In this document: one piece after another, positions 57,371-64,000 of the stretch | Position numbering within the stretch: the stretch's first letter is position 1 | Layout of the letters: each line of letters starts with the position of its first letter | DNA from: Humibacter ginsenosidimutans | GTDB lineage: Bacteria; Actinomycetota; Actinomycetes; Actinomycetales; Microbacteriaceae | Reading direction: 5' to 3' | Length of the DNA: 64,000 bases | Assembly (NCBI RefSeq): GCF_007859675.1 | Contig: NZ_CP042305.1 | Coordinates: forward strand, 310,001-374,000 | The notes under the pieces: generated by a model | What the model was told of the DNA's origin: nothing | The model's input: only the letters and a program-made list of their open reading frames with translations | Databases searched by the model: none | Program-made: the position numbers and the translations under genes

Positions 57371-58255
57371 GTGCGTCACAATCGCCGTTTCCGATGGGCT
57401 GCAGTTCCAGTCGCAGCTTTGGTCGTCCTGGTTCTGGCTGGTTGCTCGCAGTCCCAGCTGAACGGATTCCTGCCCGGCTTCGACGGCAAGACCCCGGTGA
57501 CCAACCACACGGAACTCATGTCCGGGCTGTGGGTCACCTCGTGGATCGTGCTTCTGCTCGTGGGTCTCCTCGTCTGGGGACTCATCATCTGGTGCGTCAT
57601 CGTCTACCGCCGCCGCAAGGGCCAGACCGGCCTCCCCGTGCAGCTGCGATACAACATGCCGATCGAGATCTTCTACACGATCGTTCCGTTGGTGCTGATC
57701 ATCGGCTTCTTCGCCTTCACCACGAAGGCCCAGGACACCATCGAGAAGCCTTACGCCCATCCCGACATCACCGTGCAGGTCTACGCCAAGCAGTGGTCAT
57801 GGGACTTCAACTACCTGTCGAACGGCGTCTACGATCCGGGCATCCAGGCTCAGAACGACAACGACCCGAACGCTCCGGCGGGAACGGTCATCGAAAGCCA
57901 GATCCCGACCCTCTATCTGCCGGTGGACAAGAAGGTCACGATCAAGCTCAACTCGCGTGATGTCATCCACTCGTTCTGGGTCCCGGCGTTCCTGTACAAG
58001 AAGGACGTGATTCCGGGGCATACGAACTACATGTACCTGGAGCCGACGCGCAAGGGCACCTATGTCGGCAAGTGCGCCGAGCTCTGCGGCGAGTACCACT
58101 CGGCGATGCTCTTCAACGTGAAGGTCGTCTCCGACGACGAGTATCTGCAGCACATGCAGGACCTGAAGGACCGGGGCTACACAGGCAAGCTCGGCTCCGA
58201 TGAAGATCGCAACCTGAACCTGCCCGGCACGGGCGCCCCGAAGAACAACGATTAA
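57371..58255 (+). CDS. ctaC: cytochrome c oxidase subunit II
   Basis: A 294-residue subunit of aa3-type oxidase. Lipoprotein signal peptide (VPVAALVVLVLAGCSQ, lipobox LAGC at ~23-26), two transmembrane helices (TSWIVLLLVGLLVWGLIIWC and EIFYTIVPLVLIIGFFAF), then the extracellular CuA domain. The ligands lie in VIHSFWVPAF and CAELCGEYHSAM (two Cys, His, Met, Glu). WSWDFNY is the electron-entry Trp region. GTG 57371 with GAAAGG upstream. Operon with ctaD and ctaF. Confidence 0.96.
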   Translation: MRHNRRFRWAAVPVAALVVLVLAGCSQSQLNGFLPGFDGKTPVTNHTELMSGLWVTSWIVLLLVGLLVWGLIIWCVIVYRRRKGQTGLPVQLRYNMPIEIFYTIVPLVLIIGFFAFTTKAQDTIEKPYAHPDITVQVYAKQWSWDFNYLSNGVYDPGIQAQNDNDPNAPAGTVIESQIPTLYLPVDKKVTIKLNSRDVIHSFWVPAFLYKKDVIPGHTNYMYLEPTRKGTYVGKCAELCGEYHSAMLFNVKVVSDDEYLQHMQDLKDRGYTGKLGSDEDRNLNLPGTGAPKNND

Positions 58256-58267
58256 GGCATCCGGAGA

Positions 58268-60007
58268 ATGAGTACGACAACAGCACCGGCTCCTTCGACG
58301 ACCACGGCGTCGCCGACAGCTCAGATCCTCGGTGCGACCAAGATCCACCGCAAGGGCAACATCCTGGTCAACTGGATCACTTCCACCGACCACAAGACCA
58401 TCGGGTACATGTACCTGATCACGTCGTTCGTGTATTTCTGCGTCGGCGGTGTGATGGCACTGATCATCCGCGCCCAGTTGTTCGAGCCGGGCCTCGAGGT
58501 CGTGCAGACGCGCGAGCAGTACAACCAGCTGTTCACAATGCACGGCACGATCATGCTGCTCATGTTCGCGACGCCGCTCTTCGCGGGGTTCGTCAACGTG
58601 ATCATGCCGCTGCAGATCGGTGCACCGGATGTCGCGTTCCCGCGGCTCAATGCCTTCGCCTACTGGCTCTACAACTTCGGCTCGCTGATCGCGGTCGCCG
58701 GCTTCCTCACTCCGCAGGGTGCGGCGTCGTTCGGCTGGTTCGCCTATCAACCGCTCGCCTCGACGACGTTCTCACCTGGCCTCGGCGGCAATATGTGGAT
58801 GCTCGGTCTCGGCATCTCCGGTTTCGGAACGATCCTCGGTGCGGTGAACTTCATCACGACGATCATCACGTTGCGCGCACCCGGTATGACCATGTTCCGC
58901 ATGCCGATCTTCACGTGGAATGCGCTGGTCACCTCGATCCTCGTGCTGATGGCGTTCCCCGTGCTCGCCGCCGCGATCTTCGCCGCCGCCGCCGACCGCG
59001 TGCTCGGCGCCCATATCTTCGACGCGGCCAATGGTGGCGCCATTCTGTGGCAACACCTGTTCTGGTTCTTCGGCCATCCAGAGGTGTACATCATCGCGCT
59101 GCCCTTCTTCGGCATCGTGTCAGAGGTGTTCCCTGTCTTCAGTCGTAAGCCGATCTTCGGCTACAAGACCCTCGTCTACGCGACGATCTCCATCGCGGCG
59201 CTGTCGATGACGGTCTGGGCCCATCACATGTACGTGACCGGGTCGGTGCTGTTGCCGTTCTTCTCGCTGATGTCGATGTTGATCGCTGTGCCGACGGGCG
59301 TGAAGATCTTCAACTGGATCGGCACCATGTTCCGCGGATCGATCACGTTCGAGTCGCCGATGCTCTGGGCGATCGGATTCTTGGTGACCTTCACCTTCGG
59401 TGGCCTCACCGGCGTGATCCTGGCCTCGCCGCCGCTCGACTTCCACGTGTCCGACACGTACTTCGTGGTGGCGCACTTCCACTACGTGGTGTTCGGCACG
59501 GTCGTGTTCGCCATGTTCTCGGGCTTCTACTTCTGGTGGCCGAAGTGGACAGGCAAGATGCTCAACGACAAGCTCGGAAAGTGGCACTTCTGGTTGCTGT
59601 TCATCGGCTTCCACACCACGTTCCTCATCCAGCACTGGCTGGGCGTAGTGGGCATGCCGCGTCGCTACTACACCTATTCGCCGCAGGACGGGTTCACCTG
59701 GATGAACCAGGTCTCGACGATCGGTGCGGCGATCCTCGCGATCTCGATGATCCCGTTCTTGTTGAACGTGTACATCACGGCTCGCTCCGGTGCGAAGGTC
59801 ACGGTGAACGACCCGTGGGGTTACGGCAGGTCGCTCGAATGGGCGACGAGCTGCCCGCCGCCGCGGCACAACTTCACGTCGATCCCACGCATCCGAAGCG
59901 AATCGCCGGCGTTCGACCTGAACCACCCCGAGGTGGCCGTGCCGATCGCGATCGGTGTCGGTGCTCCGGCGGCAAATGCTGGTGTCGATTCTGCAGAGGT
60001 GAAGTGA
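58268..60007 (+). CDS. ctaD: cytochrome c oxidase subunit I
   Basis: A 579-residue haem-copper oxidase core subunit with 12 transmembrane helices that reduces O2 to water and pumps protons. Haem a ligand His is in [11 protein letters not shown]. The CuB ligands and Tyr are in [18 protein letters not shown] and [13 protein letters not shown], and the haem a3/a ligands in [16 protein letters not shown]. The N-terminus carries ~30 polar residues. ATG 58268, 12 nt after ctaC. ctaF follows 1 nt after the stop. Confidence 0.97.
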   Translation: MSTTTAPAPSTTTASPTAQILGATKIHRKGNILVNWITSTDHKTIGYMYLITSFVYFCVGGVMALIIRAQLFEPGLEVVQTREQYNQLFTMHGTIMLLMFATPLFAGFVNVIMPLQIGAPDVAFPRLNAFAYWLYNFGSLIAVAGFLTPQGAASFGWFAYQPLASTTFSPGLGGNMWMLGLGISGFGTILGAVNFITTIITLRAPGMTMFRMPIFTWNALVTSILVLMAFPVLAAAIFAAAADRVLGAHIFDAANGGAILWQHLFWFFGHPEVYIIALPFFGIVSEVFPVFSRKPIFGYKTLVYATISIAALSMTVWAHHMYVTGSVLLPFFSLMSMLIAVPTGVKIFNWIGTMFRGSITFESPMLWAIGFLVTFTFGGLTGVILASPPLDFHVSDTYFVVAHFHYVVFGTVVFAMFSGFYFWWPKWTGKMLNDKLGKWHFWLLFIGFHTTFLIQHWLGVVGMPRRYYTYSPQDGFTWMNQVSTIGAAILAISMIPFLLNVYITARSGAKVTVNDPWGYGRSLEWATSCPPPRHNFTSIPRIRSESPAFDLNHPEVAVPIAIGVGAPAANAGVDSAEVK

Positions 60008-60008
60008 C

Positions 60009-60434
60009 ATGCGCGTCAGTGCGACAGTCTTCTGGATCATTGCGATCTTCTTCTGGATCATGGCGATCACCTACACGGTGTGGGCATGGTTCTACTACCC
60101 TCACCACGAGATCGAGCCCGTCGGTACCGTCGCTCTGACTCTGACAGGCATCCTCGGAGCCTTCATCGCGTTCTTCCTGGGTCGCACCCACGCGACCCAG
60201 AACGGCGTGGAGCTTCCGGAAGATCGTCTGGATGCGAACATCGACGACGGCGACCCGGAGCTTGGACACTTCAGCCCGTGGAGCTGGTGGCCCTTCCTGC
60301 TCGGACTCTCGGCGGCGCTCGGTGCTCTGGGAATCGCCGTCGGCTGGTGGATCGTGCCGATCGGCGGCGCGCTGGCAGCTGTCAGCCTCGTCGGCTGGGT
60401 CTACGAGTACTACCGGGGATATTTCGCTCGGTAG
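60009..60434 (+). CDS. ctaF: cytochrome c oxidase subunit IV (actinobacterial type)
   Basis: A 141-residue membrane subunit specific to actinobacterial aa3 oxidase. Two N-terminal helices (TVFWIIAIFFWIMAITYTVW, GTVALTLTGILGAFIAFFLG), a polar loop with LPEDRLDANIDDGDPELGHF, then two more helices ending EYYRGYFAR, as in the family. It starts right after ctaD. A strong hairpin lies 20 nt downstream of the stop. Confidence 0.93.
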   Translation: MRVSATVFWIIAIFFWIMAITYTVWAWFYYPHHEIEPVGTVALTLTGILGAFIAFFLGRTHATQNGVELPEDRLDANIDDGDPELGHFSPWSWWPFLLGLSAALGALGIAVGWWIVPIGGALAAVSLVGWVYEYYRGYFAR

Positions 60435-60454
60435 AGGTACGGCATTCGCTGCGT

Positions 60455-60491
60455 CCGGAGGGGCGGGACCGATCAGGTCCCGCCCCTCCGG
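60455..60491 (+). terminator. 16-bp perfect hairpin after ctaF
   Basis: Arms 60455-60470 and 60476-60491 are fully complementary around GATCA. No direct U tract; GCGCGTTTCC follows. Most likely the end of the ctaC-D-F transcript or an mRNA 3' stabiliser. Confidence 0.6.
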
Positions 60492-60552
60492 CGCGTTTCC
60501 GTCGACGAATGCAGACGAACGAACACTGATCATGAGGGCCAGGCAGGATGTC

Positions 60553-61587
60553 ATGACGTCTGACGCGGAGACCGGCATCGAGCTTTCGCGGCGCTATTTC
60601 GCCGAGGTCGTCGGACCGATCGTCGCGCATCGCTTTCCGTCGATGAAGGTCGCAGCGGGCCGGCTCGGCACCGGCTCTGACGTGCTCGGTTTCGACGATG
60701 ACACATCTCGAGACCACGATTGGGGCCTGCGCCTCAGCCTCTTCGTACCGCAGGAGTCCGTCGCCGCGGTGACGGCCGAGCTCGATGAGAAGCTCCCTGA
60801 ACGCTTCCGAGGGCAACCGACCAGGTTCGCCTTCACCGGGGAGAACGCGCTCCGCCACCACGTCGAGGTCGGCACTGTCACGGACTTTCTGATCGATCGT
60901 CTCGGCTTCGATCCGCGGTCCGAGATGTCCGTGCCGGACTGGCTGTCGCTGTCAGGACAAGCGGTTCTCGAGGCCACAGGCGGCCCCGTCTTCGTCGACC
61001 AGTCCGGAGAGCTGGAGACCGCACGTCGCGCGCTGGAGTGGTACCCGGACGACATCTGGCGGTACGTGCTGGCGTGCGACTGGGATCGGATCGGCCAGGA
61101 ACTCCCGCTGATGGGCCGCGCTGCTGACGTCGGGGATGACATCGGGTCGCGCATCATCGCGGCCCGGCTCGCGGCGGTCGTGCTGCACCTGGCATTCATG
61201 ATCGAGCGCAGGTGGCCTCCGTACGCGAAATGGCTGGGATCGGCATTCGATCGGTTGCCGTGCGCGCGAGATATGCGTACGGCGATCTACGACGTCATTG
61301 CGGGCGACGATGCGGGGGAGAGGCAACGGGGGATCGCTGAGGCGCTGGACGGTCTCCTGGAACGCCAGAACGCGTTGGGTCTCACCACGTCCAGGCGCGC
61401 GCTGATCCCGTTCTGGGATCGGCCCTATCTTCATCCGGATCCAGCCATCGCGGCCCGACTGCTCGATGGCATCGCAACCCCTGATGTCCGAATGCTGCCT
61501 CGTGGCCGTGGCGCCGTCGAACAGCGAACGAGCAACGTGGATGTGCTCGTGGATCCCGCGGCGCGGCGTGCTGCGGTCGCGATCTGA
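60553..61587 (+). CDS. DUF4037-domain protein (nucleotidyltransferase-like)
   Basis: A 344-residue cytosolic protein with a DUF4037-type architecture. The N-terminal half resembles a nucleotidyltransferase fold: AAGRLGTGSDVLGFDDDTSR, DHDWGLRLSLFV (Gly-Ser and paired Asp as in the minimal NTase motif). A helical C-terminal half holds RALEWYPDDIWRYVLACDW, ARLAAVVLHLAFMIERRWPP and PYAKWLGSAFDRLP. Role unknown; some relatives act on antibiotics or small molecules. ATG 60553 with AGGCAGGA upstream; ATG 60532 is an alternative. It interrupts the respiratory cluster and converges with qcrB. Confidence 0.75.
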   Translation: MTSDAETGIELSRRYFAEVVGPIVAHRFPSMKVAAGRLGTGSDVLGFDDDTSRDHDWGLRLSLFVPQESVAAVTAELDEKLPERFRGQPTRFAFTGENALRHHVEVGTVTDFLIDRLGFDPRSEMSVPDWLSLSGQAVLEATGGPVFVDQSGELETARRALEWYPDDIWRYVLACDWDRIGQELPLMGRAADVGDDIGSRIIAARLAAVVLHLAFMIERRWPPYAKWLGSAFDRLPCARDMRTAIYDVIAGDDAGERQRGIAEALDGLLERQNALGLTTSRRALIPFWDRPYLHPDPAIAARLLDGIATPDVRMLPRGRGAVEQRTSNVDVLVDPAARRAAVAI

Positions 61588-61596
61588 ACACGAAAG

Positions 61597-61650
61597 AGGT
61601 CGGGCACCGATGCCGCCGGACTCTCGCCCGGTCGGCTCGGTGCCCGACCT
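61597..61650. terminator. bidirectional terminator-like hairpin
   Basis: 14-bp perfect arms AGGTCGGGCACCGA (61597-61610) and TCGGTGCCCGACCT (61637-61650), with a second small stem in the 26-nt loop. Located between the convergent DUF4037 and qcrB genes. Confidence 0.7.
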
Positions 61651-61668
61651 GCAGGGTGCTTTGCTCAG

Positions 61669-63276
61669 CTAGTGATGTCCGTGTCCGGACTCGAGCTCCT
61701 TGTTGGTGACGGGCTCGAGGCGATCCTCGAAGAACCACCGGGACATGCCGGCGCGGAGGCGGTTGCTGAAGGTGATCTTGCCACGCGAGTTCGGACGCAG
61801 CATCAGCGGCTGGTAGGTCTCCTGGCTGACGAGACGCCAGCGCTCGTACTCGTCGAGCTGCTGGTGCACCTCGATGAACTCGCCACCGGGGAGCTTCACG
61901 ATGCGGCCGGACTCGTAGCCGTGCAGCGCGATGGAGCGATCCTTCTTCTGCAGCGCGATGCAGATGCGCTTCGTGATGAAGTAGGCCACGATCGGACCGA
62001 GGATCAGCGTCACCTGGAGGGTGTGGATCACGCCCTCCATGGTCAGCTTGAAGTGGGTTGCGACGAGGTCGGAACTCGCGGCCGCCCACATCACGGCGTA
62101 GAACGTGACGCCGGCAGCGCCGATCGCAGTGCGGGTCGCCTGGTTGCGCGGGCGATCAAGGATGTGGTGCTCACGCTTGTCTCCGGAGACCCACGCCTCG
62201 ATGAACGGGTAGATCGCCACCAGAACGAGGAAGAGGACCAACACGACCACTGGAACGATGATGTTGAACGACCATGTGCGGTCGAGCCACACGAACTCCC
62301 AGTGCGGCGGGATCAGGCGAAGCATGCCGTCCGCGAATCCGATGTACCAGTCCGGCTGCGTACCCGCCGAGACCGGTGACGGGTCGTAAGGTCCGTACAT
62401 CCAGATCGGGTTGATCGTGAAGAGCGAAGCGATCAGCGCCAGAACACCGAAGACGATGAAGAAGAATCCACCCGCCTTCGCCGCATAGACGGGGAGGATC
62501 GGGAAGCCGGACACGTTCTGCTGGGTGCGACCGGGGCCCGCGTACTGCGTGTGCTTGTGCACGACGACGAAGACCAGGTGCAGCGCTACGAACGCGACGA
62601 CGAGCGCAGGAAGCAGCAGGATGTGCAGCGTGTAGAGGCGTCCGACGATGGCCGTGCCAGGGAACTCGCCGCCGAAGAGCAGGAACGACATCCACGTTCC
62701 GACCACGGGGATGCCCTTGATCAGACCGTCGATGATGCGCAGACCGTTGCCGGAGAGCAGGTCATCGGGCAGCGAATACCCGGTGAAGCCCTCTGCCATC
62801 GCGAGCACGAACAGGGTGAAGCCGATCACCCAGTTGAGCTCACGGGGCTTGCGGAACGCACCGGTGAAGAAGATGCGCAGCATGTGCAGGCCGATGGAAG
62901 CGACGAAGAGCAAGGCTGCCCAGTGGTGGATCTGACGAACGAGCAGACCGCCGCGGATGTCGAACGAGATGTTCAGCGTCGAGTTCATCGCCGCGGACAT
63001 CTGAATGCCCTTCAGAGGCACCCACGAGCCGTGATAGATCACGTCCGCCTGGGAGGCCTGGAAGAAGAACGTCAGGAACGTTCCGGTGATGAGGATGACC
63101 ACGAAGCTGTACAGCGCGATCTCACCGAGGAGGAACGACCAATGGTCGGGGAAGATCTTGCGTCCGAACTCCTTGACCACACCGGAGATGCTGGTGCGCT
63201 CATCGATGTAGTTCGCAGCGGCAGCGGTGAAACTGCGCTTCTTGGCCGTGGTGTCAGCGGCTGTCGTGGCGGTCAA
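61669..63276 (-). CDS. qcrB: cytochrome bc1 complex cytochrome b subunit
   Basis: A 535-residue b-type cytochrome that oxidises menaquinol. Haem-binding His pairs are in QIHHWAALLFVASIGLHMLR and LHILLLPALVVAFVALHLVF. The Qo-site loop is GLIKGIPVVGTWMSFLLFGG. WEFVWLDRTW and the long actinobacterial C-terminus (EFIEVHQQLDEYERWRLVSQ) are present. TTG 63276 overlaps the qcrA stop (TTGA), so translation is probably coupled. This subunit is the target class of QcrB inhibitors in mycobacteria. It forms a supercomplex with the aa3 oxidase encoded nearby. Confidence 0.95.
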   Translation of the reverse strand: MTATTAADTTAKKRSFTAAAANYIDERTSISGVVKEFGRKIFPDHWSFLLGEIALYSFVVILITGTFLTFFFQASQADVIYHGSWVPLKGIQMSAAMNSTLNISFDIRGGLLVRQIHHWAALLFVASIGLHMLRIFFTGAFRKPRELNWVIGFTLFVLAMAEGFTGYSLPDDLLSGNGLRIIDGLIKGIPVVGTWMSFLLFGGEFPGTAIVGRLYTLHILLLPALVVAFVALHLVFVVVHKHTQYAGPGRTQQNVSGFPILPVYAAKAGGFFFIVFGVLALIASLFTINPIWMYGPYDPSPVSAGTQPDWYIGFADGMLRLIPPHWEFVWLDRTWSFNIIVPVVVLVLFLVLVAIYPFIEAWVSGDKREHHILDRPRNQATRTAIGAAGVTFYAVMWAAASSDLVATHFKLTMEGVIHTLQVTLILGPIVAYFITKRICIALQKKDRSIALHGYESGRIVKLPGGEFIEVHQQLDEYERWRLVSQETYQPLMLRPNSRGKITFSNRLRAGMSRWFFEDRLEPVTNKELESGHGHH

Positions 63277-64000
63277 TGACGCTCCCAGAAACTCGGGCCG
63301 ACGGGCTCATGGAAATCGCTCTGAGCGACGAGGTATCCGTCGGCATCCACCTCGATGGGCAGCTGCGGCAGCGGACGGTTCGCCGGTCCGAAGATGACCC
63401 TGGCCTCGTGCGTGATGTCGAACTGCGACTGGTGGCATGGGCAGAGCAGGTGGTGGGTCTGCTGCTCGTACAGGGCGACGGGGCATCCGACGTGGGTGCA
63501 GATCTTCGAGTAGGCGACGATGCCGTCGTACGCCCAGTCTTTGCGGCTGGGTCGCGGGTGAAGGTCCTTCGGGTCGAGGCGCATCAGGAGCACGGCGGCC
63601 TTGGCCTTCTGGTCCAGTGCGTCTTCCTTGTCGTTGAGCCCCTCGGGGATCACGTGGAACACGGAACCGATCGTGACGTCGGATGCCTTGATCGGCGTGC
63701 CGGACGGGTCGCGGGTGAGACGCATGCCCTTCTTCCACATGGTGTGGGAGAGCAGCTTCACCGGATCCTCGTTCATCGGGCCGAGCCCGCGGAAGAGAAC
63801 GATGGCGGGCAGCGGGAAGGCGACCAGCGCACCGATGAGCGAATTGCGGATCAGCGTGCGTCGACCGAAACCGGACTCCTGGTCGGCCTCCTTGAAGATC
63901 TCCACCGAACGCTCGCGCGTCTCGTCGGAGCCCTGAACGGGATGCCGGATGTCGATGCCTTCTTTGTCGACCATGAGCGCCTTGGCCCAGTGGACCGCGC
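63273..64000 (-). CDS. qcrA: cytochrome bc1 complex Rieske iron-sulfur subunit, partial
   Basis: The C-terminal ~242 residues of QcrA; the 5' end lies beyond the right edge. The Rieske 2Fe-2S ligands are in CTHVGCPVALYEQQTHHLLC and PCHQSQFD. A transmembrane helix (LIRNSLIGALVAFPLPAIVL) precedes it. In-frame codons continue past the ATG at 63974 (AVHWAKAL), and full-length actinobacterial QcrA has additional N-terminal helices, so that ATG is internal. It overlaps qcrB by 4 nt. Confidence 0.93.
   Translation of the reverse strand, partial: AVHWAKALMVDKEGIDIRHPVQGSDETRERSVEIFKEADQESGFGRRTLIRNSLIGALVAFPLPAIVLFRGLGPMNEDPVKLLSHTMWKKGMRLTRDPSGTPIKASDVTIGSVFHVIPEGLNDKEDALDQKAKAAVLLMRLDPKDLHPRPSRKDWAYDGIVAYSKICTHVGCPVALYEQQTHHLLCPCHQSQFDITHEARVIFGPANRPLPQLPIEVDADGYLVAQSDFHEPVGPSFWERH

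Noticed and set aside
63949..63974. ATG 63974 as the true start of qcrA
   Set aside because: Coding sequence continues in frame to the window edge (AVHWAKAL) and the family has extra N-terminal helices.

Overview
The window is a gene-dense, high-GC stretch of an actinobacterial chromosome. It is most like the family Microbacteriaceae. Supporting signs are: a cell-division/peptidoglycan (dcw) cluster without ftsA but with sepF, yggT and divIVA; a garA-like FHA gene followed by two MerR genes; an aa3/bc1 respiratory cluster (ctaC-ctaD-ctaF, qcrA-qcrB); Ku/LigD end joining; many leaderless starts just behind TANNNT -10 boxes; and a MurE whose DAP-recognition motif is altered, as expected for B-type peptidoglycan. 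No tRNA, rRNA, CRISPR array, transposase or prophage gene was recognised.

Layout. 1-3.1 kb: start of an ECF sigma factor, a luciferase-like flavin oxidoreductase, a BrkB-family membrane protein and a small unknown protein. 3.1-7.9 kb: divergent ligD and ku, a NUDIX-NYN fusion behind ku, and a small repeat protein. 7.9-12.2 kb: a DUF1295 membrane protein, a CDP-alcohol phosphatidyltransferase, GarA/OdhI-like FHA protein, FtsR-like MerR, second MerR, and a ParA ATPase. 12.2-17.7 kb: pyruvate carboxylase, a second MinD/ParA-like ATPase with a long N-terminal tail, and peptide deformylase. 17.7-26.4 kb: long-chain acyl-CoA ligase, ROK sugar kinase, PlsC-like acyltransferase, class II DAHP synthase, PASTA Ser/Thr kinase (PknL-like, frameshifted), an Rv2175c-like DNA-binding protein and a polyprenyl diphosphate synthase. 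This block resembles the M. tuberculosis fadD15-aroG-pknL-Rv2175c-idsA2 neighbourhood.

26.4-46 kb: DUF3040 gene, a terminator, then the dcw cluster mraZ-rsmH-ftsL-ftsI-murE-murF-mraY-murD(frameshifted)-ftsW-murG-murC-ftsQ-ftsZ-yggS-sepF-yggT-divIVA, followed by lspA. Many of these genes overlap by 4 nt or more, so translational coupling is likely. 46-53.7 kb: rluD-type pseudouridine synthase, dnaE, hisD, nrdR and pyrD, with an unusual pair of palindromic repeats before pyrD. 53.8-57.2 kb: RNase HI fused to an NTF2-like domain, a DUF3043 protein, an M20 dipeptidase and an A-type Fe-S carrier. 57.2-64 kb: cytochrome c oxidase subunits ctaC-ctaD-ctaF, a DUF4037 protein, and on the other strand qcrB and the truncated qcrA.

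Most genes are ordinary core genes. The points that merit a second look are the two 54-nt palindromic repeat units before pyrD, whose stems differ by five compensatory base-pair changes; two +1 frameshifts in G/C homopolymers (pknL, murD); three phased MraZ boxes; the widespread leaderless -10/start arrangement, including TAG stop codons that double as -10 hexamers; the altered MurE motif; and two unusual domain fusions.
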